Source: an uncultured Spiribacter sp.
Lineage (GTDB): Bacteria; Pseudomonadota; Gammaproteobacteria; Nitrococcales; Nitrococcaceae
NCBI GenBank assembly: GCA_937884605.1
Contig: CALGDM010000006.1
Span: 186,001-250,000, forward strand
Reading direction: 5' to 3'
DNA: 64,000 nt
The notes beneath the pieces are model-generated. The model was not told where the DNA came from. It searched no databases and worked only from the letters and a program-made list of their open reading frames with translations. Shown here piece by piece: positions 41,034 to 51,761 of this stretch (position 1 is its first letter; every line of letters begins with the position of its first letter). Position numbers and translations under genes: made by a program.

Positions 41034-41915
41034 GTGCTCGAAGTCGTTGCCGGGATAACCGGCTTCGATGGCCTTGTCATCGCCCTTAAGGCGATGACAT
41101 ATGGTGCCTTGCTGGTGGCGGCCGGCTCCATTCTGGTCAGCCTGACCATCGCCGGGGTGCCCTTGCAGGAGCGCCGTTTTCTGCGCCGGGTTGCGGCGGG
41201 TCTCGCGCCAGCCATTCTTGTAGCGCTGCTGGCCCGGCTGATGCTCGAGGCGGTCTTCCTGGCCGGCAACGATTGGTCTGCGGCCCTGGATGCCCAGCTG
41301 CTGGGCCTGCTGGCCACCGGCCCGATGGGCAAGACACTGGGGCTACAGGGGCTCGGCGCCGGGTTACTGGTCGCTGCGCTGATGCCCGGCACAAGGGGTG
41401 TCGTCGTATCGCTGGTGGGTGTTGCGCTGATTGCCGGGGCGTTTGCCTTTGGGGGGCATGTCAGCAACACGCCAAGCGCGCTGGATAACGCGCTGCTGGT
41501 CGTTCACATGCTCTGCCTGGCGTTCTGGGTGGGTATATTCCTGCCGCTCGAGCGCTTGAGCACTCAGCCCGGCGATGCCGCCGCGCGGGTCGCCGATGAT
41601 TTTGGTGAAAAGGCACCGGTGGTCGTCGGGCTTTTGCTGGTGGCGGGGGCGCTGACCCTCGATCGCCTGACCGGGGGCGTGATAGCGGCCCTGCAGACAC
41701 CCTATGGCCAGCTCTTTGCGCTCAAGCTCGTGACCTTTGCGGGGGTGCTGTGGCTTGCCGCGCTGAACAAGCGCCGCTACACGCCGGCGCTGATCGCCGA
41801 GCGTCCCGGCGCGCGGCGGCGATTGCGTCGGTCGCTGCACATCGAGGCAGCGGCCATTGGAGTCATTGTGCTGGTAAGCGCGTCCCTTACGACGCTGACG
41901 GGGCCGAGCGGTTGA
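41034..41915 (+). CDS. copD: CopD-family membrane protein (GTG start)
   Basis: 293 aa polytopic protein immediately after copC; HMLCLAFWVGIFLPLERL, FALKLVTFAGVLWLAALNKRRYTPAL. Confidence 0.87.
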   Translation: MLEVVAGITGFDGLVIALKAMTYGALLVAAGSILVSLTIAGVPLQERRFLRRVAAGLAPAILVALLARLMLEAVFLAGNDWSAALDAQLLGLLATGPMGKTLGLQGLGAGLLVAALMPGTRGVVVSLVGVALIAGAFAFGGHVSNTPSALDNALLVVHMLCLAFWVGIFLPLERLSTQPGDAAARVADDFGEKAPVVVGLLLVAGALTLDRLTGGVIAALQTPYGQLFALKLVTFAGVLWLAALNKRRYTPALIAERPGARRRLRRSLHIEAAAIGVIVLVSASLTTLTGPSG

Positions 41916-42480
41916 GATAGGCCGCAATGCCGTCAAGGGCATCGCTCATGTGCTCGAAGCGGTGGGAGCCCCCTTCAAAAACCAGCGCCTCGCCCAGCGA
42001 CGCGTACCGGGCCAGAGTGGCGCGGGCGTCCAGCAGCTCGTCGGCGGTATCCAGCACCAGCAATGGCGCGATCGGATAATCCGCTGGATGGGTGGACAGG
42101 GCAGTCCCCCGGTAAGAATCGATGGCGGCCGACGTGAGCGTTTTCGGTGGCTGCTCGGGTAGCTTGTAGTTCTCCAGGGTCATGTCGCGGTAATGCGCCA
42201 GCGCCCAGTGCGGGTCGCAGCTCGGGTTGACCATGATGGCGGGGCGCGCCAGGCGCTGGCCCATGACGGCAGCAAAGTAGCCGCCCAGGGATGTACCGAT
42301 GAACGCCGTGGCTTCGCCTTCCACCGACTGTGCGGTGATTGACTCGATGATGGCCTCGCGGGAGGCGAAGCTGTCGTAGTTGATGCGATTAACGTCAAAG
42401 CGGGTGGCCAGTTCGCCGACCTTGGTGTCGGTCTCGAGGGCGGCGGAGTTAAAGCCGTGCAGGTAGTTCAATGTGATCAT
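41887..42480 (-). CDS. YqiA-like alpha/beta esterase
   Basis: MITLNYLHGFNSAALETDTKVGELA, FIGTSLGGYFAAVMGQRL; start at 42480, longer ORF rejected. Confidence 0.87.
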   Translation of the reverse strand: MITLNYLHGFNSAALETDTKVGELATRFDVNRINYDSFASREAIIESITAQSVEGEATAFIGTSLGGYFAAVMGQRLARPAIMVNPSCDPHWALAHYRDMTLENYKLPEQPPKTLTSAAIDSYRGTALSTHPADYPIAPLLVLDTADELLDARATLARYASLGEALVFEGGSHRFEHMSDALDGIAAYLNRSAPSAS

Positions 42481-42539
42481 TCGGTCTCTCGGCGATTGCA
42501 TTCGGTATTCAAAGACGGGACACTTCAATCCTAGCGCAG

Positions 42540-42727
42540 GTGGGAGAGTTCGGCATTCGATGCCGGCGCCGAAGGAGCAACCGCCCCGGAATCTCTCAGG
42601 CATCCGGACCGTCTGCGTGCTGACTATTCCGAAAAGCAGTCGGCCGATTGGCTCGACTCGCCGAAGGAGCAAGCGAAGCGAGTAGGATCGTTTCGTCAAT
42701 CTCTCAGGCACCAGGACGGAAGGGGCA
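42540..42727 (+). ncRNA. tandem glycine riboswitch
   Basis: Aptamer 1 gggagag...gccgaaggagcaa...aatctctcaggcatccggacc; aptamer 2 core gccgaaggagcaagcg...caatctctcaggcaccaggacgg; 48 nt before the dadA-like ORF. Confidence 0.9.
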
Positions 42728-42774
42728 CGGATCGCCAACGGGCGATGGGTGCACACAACCTGACTGGGAGTACG

Positions 42775-44034
42775 ATGATGAACCATATCGCAGTCATCGG
42801 CGGCGGAATCACCGGCATCACCACGGCCTATGCCCTGACCAACCGCGGCTTTAACGTCACGGTTTTCGAGCGCAATCGTTACGCCGGCATGGAAACTTCC
42901 TTTGCCAATGGTGGGCAGCTTTCGGCGTCCAACGCCGAGGTCTGGAACCACTGGCCGACCATTCTCAAGGGACTGCGCTGGATGCTGCGCTCGGACGCGC
43001 CCCTGTTGGTCAACCCCAAACCCTCATGGCACAAGCTCAGCTGGTTTGCCGAGTTTGTCGCGGCCACCCGGCGCTATGCCCACAACACCACCGAAACGGC
43101 GCGGCTTGCGATCGAGGCGCGGGATTATCTGTTTGACTGGGGCCGCCGCGAGGGGATTGATTTTGACCTCGAGCGCCGCGGCATCCTGCATATCTATCGG
43201 CAGCAGGCCGACTTTGACCATGCCGCGCAGGTCACGCGTCACCTGGCCGCCGGTGGCCTCGAGCGGCGCGCCGTCTCGCCCGAGGAAATGCGCCGTCTCG
43301 AACCCAACCTCGCCGGCGAGTACTACGCCGGTTTCTATACCGAGAGCGATTCCACCGGCGATATCCACAAGTTCACCCACGGGCTGGCCCAGGTGCTCGA
43401 AGCGCGTGGCGTATCGATGCGCTATGACTGCGCTATCGAGGATGTCGGCACTGCCGGGGCCGGCCCCTGGGTGCAGACCGCCGCCGGCCGCGAGTCCTTT
43501 GACGGCGTAGTGGTCTGTGCGGGTGTCGCCAGTCGCGGGCTGGCGTCCCGGCTGGGTGATCGCGTCAACGTCTACCCGGTCAAGGGCTACTCGATCACGG
43601 TCAATCTGGAAGACGCCGCCTCGCAGGAGGCCGCGCCGTGGATGAGCCTGCTCGATGACGAGACCAAGCTGGTCTCGAGCCGGCTTGGCAACGACCGCTT
43701 CCGGGTTGCCGGCACGGCGGAGTTCAATGGCTATAACCGCAACATCCGCCAGGATCGGATCGAGCCGCTGCTGAAGTGGGTTGAGACCTGTTTTCCGGGG
43801 GTGAGCACCCGCCAGGCGGTGCCCTGGGCCGGTCTACGGCCGATGATGCCGGATATGATGCCGCGAGTGGGGGCGGGGCGACGCCCGGGTGTTTTCTACA
43901 ACACCGGCCACGGGCATCTGGGCTGGACGCTGTCCGCCATCACCGCCGAGCAGGTCGCCGAGACCGTCGAGGCGGCCGCGGCACAGCCCGTTTCGGCGCC
44001 CGGGATCAGGGCCGCCGGTACCAGAACCAGCTGA
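42775..44034 (+). CDS. dadA: D-amino-acid dehydrogenase (DadA-like FAD oxidoreductase)
   Basis: HIAVIGGGITGITTAYALTNRGFNVTVFERNRYAGMETSFANGGQLSASNAEVWN; C-terminal YNTGHGHLGWTLSAITAEQVAE. Confidence 0.92.
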   Translation: MMNHIAVIGGGITGITTAYALTNRGFNVTVFERNRYAGMETSFANGGQLSASNAEVWNHWPTILKGLRWMLRSDAPLLVNPKPSWHKLSWFAEFVAATRRYAHNTTETARLAIEARDYLFDWGRREGIDFDLERRGILHIYRQQADFDHAAQVTRHLAAGGLERRAVSPEEMRRLEPNLAGEYYAGFYTESDSTGDIHKFTHGLAQVLEARGVSMRYDCAIEDVGTAGAGPWVQTAAGRESFDGVVVCAGVASRGLASRLGDRVNVYPVKGYSITVNLEDAASQEAAPWMSLLDDETKLVSSRLGNDRFRVAGTAEFNGYNRNIRQDRIEPLLKWVETCFPGVSTRQAVPWAGLRPMMPDMMPRVGAGRRPGVFYNTGHGHLGWTLSAITAEQVAETVEAAAAQPVSAPGIRAAGTRTS

Positions 44035-44719
44035 GGCGCTTGAAACGCCCGGCCCACGGGAATACCACGAAGGTGGCCAGCACCAGGGCGTGTTGCCAGG
44101 GCCGGAACCAATCCATCTTGCGGGCCGAGCTGATCACGGGCGGGCAATCGAGGATGGTGAAGCGGCGGTTGTGCGGGCGGCCTACACGGTCGAGCTTTCT
44201 TGAATAGCCGATTTCGTCGCCGGCGTAGAGACGCTCGCTGAACCCGCCAATGGCGGCATGTTCCGATGCCCGGGCAAAAACGAAGCAGCCGGCGGCGAGG
44301 CGCAGATGTCGAGAAAGCCCGTTCCAGGCCGCCAGGCCCAGCCGCTGGGGCGTGGACTGCAGTCGATCAAAGCCGATCGGGGCGCCGCCACCCACGCAGC
44401 CCTCATCCATGGCGGCGCGCATTGCCTGCAGCGCATCGGCCGTCACGCTTGTATCGGCATCCACGAACAGTAACCAGTCGCTATCGGCAGCTTCGGCGCC
44501 GGCATTTCGCACCCGGGCGATCCGGTGCTCGGGCTCATTCACAACCCGGGCACCGGCGCGGGCGGCGACCGCGGCTGTGGCGTCGGTGGAGGCGTTATCC
44601 ACCACAATGATATCCGCCTCGAGTCCCGCCTCCTGCAGGGCCAGCCGCAGGGTCTGCAGGGTGGCGGGCAGGTAGTCGGCCTCGTTCCAGGCCGGGATGA
44701 TCACCGATAGATCAGGCAT
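44006..44719 (-). CDS. family-2-like glycosyltransferase
   Basis: MPDLSVIIPAWNEADYLPATLQTL, DIIVVDNASTDATAAVA, WLLFVDADTSV. Confidence 0.9.
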   Translation of the reverse strand: MPDLSVIIPAWNEADYLPATLQTLRLALQEAGLEADIIVVDNASTDATAAVAARAGARVVNEPEHRIARVRNAGAEAADSDWLLFVDADTSVTADALQAMRAAMDEGCVGGGAPIGFDRLQSTPQRLGLAAWNGLSRHLRLAAGCFVFARASEHAAIGGFSERLYAGDEIGYSRKLDRVGRPHNRRFTILDCPPVISSARKMDWFRPWQHALVLATFVVFPWAGRFKRLSWFWYRRP

Positions 44720-45617
44720 GGTGGGCCTCCAGCGTTGCGCGAAGCCAGCGCTCGAATGTCTCGAGCGGACCGGTCGAGGACGCCGCGGGTGGGCGGACCC
44801 ACCAGTAGGACTGGGTGCCGGGGACTCGGGTTTCAAACAGTTGCACCAGGCGTCCGGCGGCCAGGTCATCGGCCACCATGTGCCAGTCGGCGATGGTGGC
44901 GCCCAGACCGGCGGTGGCCGCCTCGATGGCCAGATCGAGGGTGTCGAACTCGAACCCCTTGCCCGCATCCACCCCTTCGATGCCGGCGGCATCCAGCCAG
45001 TGTTGCCAGGACAGGTACCGGCCCTCGCGTTTTAAGACATGCAGCAGCGTGGCCTCGGCGAGCATGACCGTGCCGTCGCGTCGGGTCAGGGCCTGCTGGA
45101 CGGCCGGTGCCGCCACCGCCACATGCTGCTCCGAGAACAGATGGCTGCTATGCAGATCGGGCCAGTCGCCGGTGCCAAAGCGGATGGCGGCATCCAGCTC
45201 ATCACGCTGTGACAGTCGGTCCTTGGCCTCGGTTCGAATCGACAGGACCAGCGTGGGGTCCAGCGCCCGCAGACGATGCAGTCGGGGCATTACCCAGCGG
45301 CTCGCCAGCGTGCTGGGGATGTTGAGTGCCAGTCGCCGGCGGTGGCGCCCTCCGCGCAGATCGCCCACGGTCTGGCGCATCTGCTCGAGGGATGCCGCGA
45401 CGGTTTCCATCAACCGCTCGCCGCTGGGTGTCAGGCTTGTCTGCCGAGGCCCGCGCACCACCAGCGTCTCGCCAAGCTCGCGCTCGAGTTGCTTGAGCTG
45501 GCGCGATACGGCACCCGGAGTGACATGCAGGACCGCAGCGGCGCGAGTGATCGAGCGGCAGCGGGCCACGACCTCGAACGCCTTCAACGCATTCAGGGAT
45601 GGCAGATCAGTGGGCAT
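44712..45617 (-). CDS. LysR-family transcriptional regulator (GcvA-like)
   Basis: LPSLNALKAFEVVARCRSITRAAAVLHVTPGAVSRQLKQLERELGETLV; start at 45617. Confidence 0.93.
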   Translation of the reverse strand: MPTDLPSLNALKAFEVVARCRSITRAAAVLHVTPGAVSRQLKQLERELGETLVVRGPRQTSLTPSGERLMETVAASLEQMRQTVGDLRGGRHRRRLALNIPSTLASRWVMPRLHRLRALDPTLVLSIRTEAKDRLSQRDELDAAIRFGTGDWPDLHSSHLFSEQHVAVAAPAVQQALTRRDGTVMLAEATLLHVLKREGRYLSWQHWLDAAGIEGVDAGKGFEFDTLDLAIEAATAGLGATIADWHMVADDLAAGRLVQLFETRVPGTQSYWWVRPPAASSTGPLETFERWLRATLEAHHA

Positions 45618-45745
45618 GAACGGGCGTCCCGGGGCAGTTTTGAATAAAGCGCAAGTCAGGTCGGCGATTTTATCGATTGAGTCGGGATTGAGGGCGCTGA
45701 TACTACTGATGATGTTTACTTCAGCGCAAAGGATGAGCCGATAAT

Positions 45746-47239
45746 ATGACCGCTCCCGAAACCCGGACGGACTGGCAGGCCGCTGCTGCGGCCGTTGAAT
45801 ACCCCACTCAGGCGTTTGTGGATGGCCGCTATCGGGCTTCACGTCACGGTGCGTCGTTCAATGCCGACAATCCCGCCACCGGCGAGGTGCTGACGCCGGT
45901 GGACGAGTGGACGGCGGCGGATGTCGATGATGCCGTGGACATTGCCGCGGCGCGTTTCGAGGCGGGTGTCTGGGCGGATCGCGACCCGGCGGATCGCAAG
46001 GCGATCATGCTGCGGTTTGCCGATGGCATCCGCGCCCATGCCGAGCGTCTGGCGCTGCTTGAGACCCTCGAGACCGGCAAGCCCATCAGCCAGACGCAGG
46101 CCGTCGATGTGCCGGCCTGCGCCGGCACGATCCAGTGGTACGGCGAATGCCTCGACAAGCTGTATGACGAAATGGCGCCCGGCGGCAACGATGCGGTCAT
46201 CGCCATTCGGCGTGAGCCGGTGGGCACGGTGGCGGCCATCGTGCCGTGGAACTACCCGCTGATCATTGCCAGCTGGAAGATCGGTCCGGCCCTGGCCGCT
46301 GGCAACAGCGTCATCCTCAAACCCGCTGAGGAGTCCACTCTGGCCAGCCTGCTGCTGGGTGAGATCGCCGCCGAGGCGGGCATCCCGGCCGGGGTGTTCC
46401 AGGTGCTGCCGGGGCGCGGTCATGTCACCGGCGACGCGCTCGCCGGACACAACCGGGTGCAGGCCATCGCCTTTACCGGATCCACCGAGATCGGCAAGCG
46501 CCTGCTGGTGCGCAGCGGCGAGTCGAACATGAAAAAGGTAGGGCTCGAGTGTGGCGGCAAGTCGGCCCAGATCGTCACCCGCGACTGCGAGCAGCTGGAG
46601 GCGGCCGCCGAGGCCATCGCCTGGAGCATTTGGTACAACCAGGGCGAGACCTGCCACGCCGGCTCGCGACTCATTGTCGATCGTCAGGTCAGCGATGCGC
46701 TTCTCGAGCGGGTCGAGGCGTTGATGGAGCAGTTCGAGCCGGGCGATCCGCTGGACGACACCACTGTCATGGGGGCAATGATCTCGGCCGATCATTTGCA
46801 GCGCGTGCAGGGTTATCTGGACGGTGTCCGCCGCGCGGGGGGCCGAGTGATCGGTGGCGAGGTCGTCGAGCGGCCCGAGGGCGGCGCATTCATGCGCCCC
46901 GCCATTCTCCGTGATATCGACAATGCCGGGCAGGCGGCGCGCGAGGAAATCTTTGGGCCGGTGCTAGCCGTCATGGAGTGTGACGGTCTGGACGAGGCGG
47001 TGCGTATCGCCAACGACTCCGAGTATGGCCTGGCGGCGGCGGTCTGGACCGACCGCCTGAGCGATGCGCACCGGGCTGCCGGGCGGCTGCAGGCCGGAAC
47101 GGTCTGGGTCAACTGCTACGACATGGCATCGGTGGCCACGCCGTTCGGCGGCTACAAGCAGTCGGGGATCGGCCGCGACCGCTCGCTGCATGCCTTCGAC
47201 AAGTACACCGAACTCAAGACCACATGGGTGGCGGTATGA
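45746..47239 (+). CDS. aldehyde dehydrogenase (PuuC-like)
   Basis: PVGTVAAIVPWNYPLIIASWKIGPALAAGNSVILKPAEES, LECGGKSAQIV, YNQGETCHAGSRLIV. Confidence 0.94.
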   Translation: MTAPETRTDWQAAAAAVEYPTQAFVDGRYRASRHGASFNADNPATGEVLTPVDEWTAADVDDAVDIAAARFEAGVWADRDPADRKAIMLRFADGIRAHAERLALLETLETGKPISQTQAVDVPACAGTIQWYGECLDKLYDEMAPGGNDAVIAIRREPVGTVAAIVPWNYPLIIASWKIGPALAAGNSVILKPAEESTLASLLLGEIAAEAGIPAGVFQVLPGRGHVTGDALAGHNRVQAIAFTGSTEIGKRLLVRSGESNMKKVGLECGGKSAQIVTRDCEQLEAAAEAIAWSIWYNQGETCHAGSRLIVDRQVSDALLERVEALMEQFEPGDPLDDTTVMGAMISADHLQRVQGYLDGVRRAGGRVIGGEVVERPEGGAFMRPAILRDIDNAGQAAREEIFGPVLAVMECDGLDEAVRIANDSEYGLAAAVWTDRLSDAHRAAGRLQAGTVWVNCYDMASVATPFGGYKQSGIGRDRSLHAFDKYTELKTTWVAV

Positions 47240-48387
47240 GTGGTCTCGACCTCAACCTGGACCGTCCGGCCACCCCGCGGATTGTTGCCGGCGCTGATGC
47301 CCTGCAGCGCCTCGGCGAAGTGCTACCGGCGGCGCCCGATCCGATCCTGCTGGTGGTTGACGAAGGCCTGGTCGCCGCGGGGATTGCGGATCGCCTCGAA
47401 GCGGCGCTACCGCCGGGGCGCCCAGTCACCCGATTTGTCGGTCCGGCGGGCGAGCCGACGGTTGCCGGCGTCAATGACGCGGTGGCCTGTGCCCGCGGTC
47501 TCGAGCATGCCGTGATCGTTGGCCTGGGAGGAGGTAGCGCCCTCGACAGCGCCAAACTGGTGGCAAGCCTTGCCGCCAGTGCCTTACCCGCCGAGGATTT
47601 TGTGCTGGGCCGCAACGTGCCGCCGGCGCGCTGGCCCGCGGTCATGATCCCGACCACCTCCGGGACCGGCTCCGAGGTGACGCATACAGCGATCGTGAGC
47701 GACGAGGCCGGCCAGAAGCTCTGGTCATGGGCGCCGGATATGGCGCCCGATGCGGTGGTTCTCGATCCCACGCTAACCACCAGCGTACCGCCGGACATGA
47801 TCGTTGGCACCGGACTGGATGCGTTTGTGCACGCGCTCGAGGCGATGACCGGGCAGGGCCGGCATGCCTTTACCGAGGCCTATGGTCTGGAGGCAACGCG
47901 GCGGGCGCGCGGGGCGCTGGCCAGCTATCGGCATGATCCCCAGGATCTGCATGCCGCCGCCGATATGCAGCTGGCCGCCACGCTCGCGGGGCTGGCCATT
48001 GATGGCGGCGGCACCGGTATGGCGCATGCCATTGGGCATGCTCTGGGCAGCCTGTATCACATACCCCACGGTATTGCGGTTACGCTGGGCCTGCGGGCAA
48101 GCCTTGCCTGGAGCATCGCGGCTGATCCCGGTCGCTATCAGCCCGCCGCGGCGGCGTTCGGCATACCGGGCGAGTCGGCGGAGGATCTGGCGCAGGCATT
48201 CGAGGACTGGCTCTCGGAGCTGGCGTTCGACGCGGTGGCAGCGCGCTCGCTGCCGACGGCGATGAGCGCCGAGGCGTTGCATGCCGAACTGGCCGCCGAG
48301 CCCAATCGGCCCATGATTCACAACAATGCCCGGCCGGCCGCCGATGCGGATCTTGCCTGGCTGGCGCGGCAGGTGGTGGCGGCATGA
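47236..48387 (+). CDS. iron-containing alcohol dehydrogenase
   Basis: [59 protein letters not shown]. Confidence 0.93.
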   Translation: MSGLDLNLDRPATPRIVAGADALQRLGEVLPAAPDPILLVVDEGLVAAGIADRLEAALPPGRPVTRFVGPAGEPTVAGVNDAVACARGLEHAVIVGLGGGSALDSAKLVASLAASALPAEDFVLGRNVPPARWPAVMIPTTSGTGSEVTHTAIVSDEAGQKLWSWAPDMAPDAVVLDPTLTTSVPPDMIVGTGLDAFVHALEAMTGQGRHAFTEAYGLEATRRARGALASYRHDPQDLHAAADMQLAATLAGLAIDGGGTGMAHAIGHALGSLYHIPHGIAVTLGLRASLAWSIAADPGRYQPAAAAFGIPGESAEDLAQAFEDWLSELAFDAVAARSLPTAMSAEALHAELAAEPNRPMIHNNARPAADADLAWLARQVVAA

Positions 48388-49496
48388 GCATTCGCGATAT
48401 CCGTATCAGTCACCACGTGTTACCGCTGGATCCGCCCTTTCCCGCCGCCTGGGATACCCGCCCGCGCCGGCAGTTTGGTGCCACCATTGTGCGTGTCGAG
48501 GACGACCAGGGCCGGGTTGGCATCGGGTCGGGTGATCCGATGCACGGCCTGCCCGCGTATCTCGATCTGTTCATTGGCCAGGATCCATGCGCACTCGAGC
48601 GTCATGCCGAAGTCTTGAGCAACATCGGCTTTCATGCCGGGCGACCCTGGGCACTGGATGTGGCGCTCTGGGATCTGGTCGGCCAGATCAAGGGCCGATC
48701 CGCCTGGCGCATGGCCGGTGGCCGGGGCGGGTCGATTGCCTGCTATGCCTCGAGCGGTGTGCATCGCCCGCCCGAGGCCATGGCCGCTCAGGCACGCCGA
48801 ATGCTTGCCGAGGGCTTCCCGGCGATGAAAATCCGCTTTGGCCGATCCACGCTGGAAGCGGACTTTGCGGTGCTTGAGGCGGTGCATCGCGCCGTCGGGG
48901 GCGAGCTGAAGCTGATGGTGGACTGCAATCAGGGCTGGCGCATGCCCTGGGACACTCAGCCGCCATGGACTTATGCCCAGGCCCTGGAAGTGGCCCGTGA
49001 GCTTGAGCGCTACGGGGTGTACTGGATGGAAGAGCCGCTCCATCGCGGCGATTACGCCGGCATGACGCGACTGCGTCGCGATACGCAGCTGTTCATCGCC
49101 GGCGGCGAAATGACCCGTGAGTGGCACGAGTTTCAGACGCTGCTCGAGCGCGAGTGCCTCGATGTCTATCAACCCGATGCCGTGTGCTCGCTGGGGATGA
49201 CCCATTTGCGCGCACTGGCCGAACAGGTCACGGCGGCCGGTTGCGTGTTCACGCCCCATACGTGGGGCAACGGGATCGGACTGCTTGCCAATGCGCATCT
49301 GACCGCCGGCAGCGTGGGAACGGCGTTTATCGAGCTGCCCTATGATCCGCCTGAGTGGACGCCCGAGCGCCGTGATTTTCCGCTGCTGACACCGGTGCGG
49401 CCCGATGATCAGGGCGTTCTGGAACTGGGGGACGCGCCTGGCCTGGGGATCACGCTGGACGAGGACTGGCTGGCGCAGACAAGAGTGGCGTCCTAG
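48384..49496 (+). CDS. mandelate racemase/muconate lactonizing enzyme family protein
   Basis: [77 protein letters not shown]. Confidence 0.92.
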   Translation: MSIRDIRISHHVLPLDPPFPAAWDTRPRRQFGATIVRVEDDQGRVGIGSGDPMHGLPAYLDLFIGQDPCALERHAEVLSNIGFHAGRPWALDVALWDLVGQIKGRSAWRMAGGRGGSIACYASSGVHRPPEAMAAQARRMLAEGFPAMKIRFGRSTLEADFAVLEAVHRAVGGELKLMVDCNQGWRMPWDTQPPWTYAQALEVARELERYGVYWMEEPLHRGDYAGMTRLRRDTQLFIAGGEMTREWHEFQTLLERECLDVYQPDAVCSLGMTHLRALAEQVTAAGCVFTPHTWGNGIGLLANAHLTAGSVGTAFIELPYDPPEWTPERRDFPLLTPVRPDDQGVLELGDAPGLGITLDEDWLAQTRVAS

Positions 49497-49849
49497 CCCG
49501 GCGGCTCGCAGTGCAGGCGGCGCAGGCGCCACGCCGCCCAGCGGTTGTAGGCCCAGTTGCCACACGGGAACAGCCCCGGCAGGGCAAGCACCCGCGCCAG
49601 CCAGCGGAAACCGCCGCCGGCCCGGTGCCAATAGCCCAGCGAGGCACTCAGTCCGACACGCATGGATTGCCCGTCATGAAAGTGCAGCTGGGCCATCATG
49701 TCCGCCAGCTCATAACCGGCCGGTGGGCAAAAGCCGGCCTGGCTGATATCCACCAGCTCGATCTGGTGCGCCAGCCGCGGACGCAGGTGGTCGATCTCGC
49801 GGCGGCACAGGCCGCAGCTGCCGTCATAGTAGAGCGTGGGCTGTTTCAT
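49493..49849 (-). CDS. DUF393/DCC thiol-disulfide oxidoreductase family protein
   Basis: [25 protein letters not shown]. Confidence 0.9.
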   Translation of the reverse strand: MKQPTLYYDGSCGLCRREIDHLRPRLAHQIELVDISQAGFCPPAGYELADMMAQLHFHDGQSMRVGLSASLGYWHRAGGGFRWLARVLALPGLFPCGNWAYNRWAAWRLRRLHCEPPG

Positions 49850-49853
49850 CCGC

Positions 49854-51761
49854 CTATTGTGCCTGCGGATGGGCAATCACGGCACCCGTGCGGGCGCGGG
49901 TGACGGCGGTGTACAGCAGTTCGCGGCGTGTTCGGCCCGGTCCGCCCTCGGGCAGCACAACCAGTACGTGGTCAAATTCCGAGCCCTGGGATTTGTGTAC
50001 GGTCATGGCAAAGACGCTGTCGACGGCATCAAGCCGGCTGGGCAGGACCAGGCGGATGCGATGGTCGGGCCATTCAAAGGCCACCCGCAGCCGGGCCTCG
50101 GATTCGCCGGGCAGACGGGTCATCAGGCAGACGCCGACATCGCCGTTCATCAGGCCCAGTTCGTAGTCATTGCGCGTGATCATCACGGGACGCCCTTCAA
50201 ACCAGCCACTGGCCCGATCGATCAGCCCGCTCTGTTGCAGCGCCGCGGCGATGCGTTCGTTGAGCCCGCTGACTCCGAGGGGGCCGTGGCGGATTGTGGT
50301 CAGAACCTGGAAGCCGCTGAATGCGGCCAGCACGGAGAGAGCCCACTGATCGTTGCTATCGCGGTCATCATCGGCGGGTCGTGTCGCCTGCAGTTCGGTG
50401 AGGTAGGCCTGATAGCCCTCGCAGGCGGCCTTTTCAATCCTCGCGTCGTCGGCACTGGCCAGTTCGAGGCGCTCGATACCAGACGCGCCGTCATCCAGCA
50501 GCGCATTTGCGCGTGCCGAATCCCCTCGGCGAACGGCCTCGGCCAGCGCCCCGATGCCGCTGTCCGCGCTAAATCGGCGACTGTCGCGCAGGCGAACGAT
50601 CTGCTGTTGCAGTGGGCTGCCGTCCGCCTGCCAATCAGCGATATCGTCGCCACTGTTGGCCTTTACCCAGGCGACCGTCTCGGCGGTGTAGTGGGGCTGC
50701 TCGGTGCCAGCGCATAGCTCGCCGAGAACGGCGCCGGCTTCCACCGATGCCAGCTGGTCCTTGTCCCCCAGCAATACCAGCTGTGTCTCGGGGCGAAGGG
50801 CGTCAAGCAGGCGCGCGGTCAGCTCCTGGTCGATCATTGAGGCCTCATCCACTACGACCAGGTCGGCGTGCAGGGGGTTGTCGCGATCATGCCGAAAGCG
50901 GCGGCTGCCGGGGCGCGGCCCCAGCAGCCGATGCAGCGTGCTGACCGATCGCGGAATGGCGTCGCGCACGGCGGACCCGAGCGGCAAGGCATCAACCTCG
51001 CCGCTGATCGACTCGCCAAGCCGGGCGGCCGCCTTGCCGGTAGGGGCAGCCAGCCGAATTCGCAGCGGGGCCTCGGGGTGGCTATTCATGCGCTCGGCCT
51101 GCAGGAGTCCCAGCAGCCGCAGCACGGTCCGGGTCTTGCCGGTCCCGGGGCCGCCCGTGATCAGCGTAAAGCGCGACCGCGTGGCGAGGGCGCCGGCAAT
51201 GCGTTGCCAGTCCGGATGGTGATCGCTGCGCGGAAAAAGCCCGTCAAGGCGTTCCGGCAGCCCCGGAAGCGCCGGCAAAGGCTGGGCAAGCCGGGCTTCG
51301 AGGGCCGTTTGGATGAGTCGTTCATTGGCCCAGTAACGGCGCAGATAGAGGGCATTATCCTGCAACACCAGCGGGGTGGCGCTGCTCCTGTCATTGGCCT
51401 GATCGCTGGCAGTGACTGTCTCGATGCTGTGCGCCGCGCTCAAACGCGCGTGGAGCGTATCGGGCGCCAGTGCCCCGAGCCACTCGATCGGCGTCTCGGT
51501 GTTGCTGTCGGTGGCGGGGAGTTCGCTCCACAGCATTGCCGGGGTCTGGATCAGCTCGTCGAGGGGCAAACGGGTGTGTCCGGCGCCCACCGTGTAGCTC
51601 GCTAGAGCCGCTAATACCAGGACCACTTCATCGGTCTCCCCGCCCTGTTCGGCGAGCAGGGCGGCAAGGGCCATGTCGGTGGACCGGATCCAGCCCTCAT
51701 CAAGCCACTGGTGGAGCCGCGCCGGCAGCGTGGTGGCTCGAATGGACGCGATCTCAGACAT
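49854..51761 (-). CDS. recD: exodeoxyribonuclease V alpha subunit
   Basis: LITGGPGTGKTRTVLRLLGLL, LVVDEASMID, FAMTVHKSQGSEFDHVLVVLP. Confidence 0.95.
   Translation of the reverse strand: MSEIASIRATTLPARLHQWLDEGWIRSTDMALAALLAEQGGETDEVVLVLAALASYTVGAGHTRLPLDELIQTPAMLWSELPATDSNTETPIEWLGALAPDTLHARLSAAHSIETVTASDQANDRSSATPLVLQDNALYLRRYWANERLIQTALEARLAQPLPALPGLPERLDGLFPRSDHHPDWQRIAGALATRSRFTLITGGPGTGKTRTVLRLLGLLQAERMNSHPEAPLRIRLAAPTGKAAARLGESISGEVDALPLGSAVRDAIPRSVSTLHRLLGPRPGSRRFRHDRDNPLHADLVVVDEASMIDQELTARLLDALRPETQLVLLGDKDQLASVEAGAVLGELCAGTEQPHYTAETVAWVKANSGDDIADWQADGSPLQQQIVRLRDSRRFSADSGIGALAEAVRRGDSARANALLDDGASGIERLELASADDARIEKAACEGYQAYLTELQATRPADDDRDSNDQWALSVLAAFSGFQVLTTIRHGPLGVSGLNERIAAALQQSGLIDRASGWFEGRPVMITRNDYELGLMNGDVGVCLMTRLPGESEARLRVAFEWPDHRIRLVLPSRLDAVDSVFAMTVHKSQGSEFDHVLVVLPEGGPGRTRRELLYTAVTRARTGAVIAHPQAQ

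Noticed and set aside
42481-42951. N-terminal extension of the YqiA-like ORF
   Set aside because: Extension runs antisense through the glycine riboswitch and into dadA; the normal esterase start MITLNYLHGFNS is at 42480.
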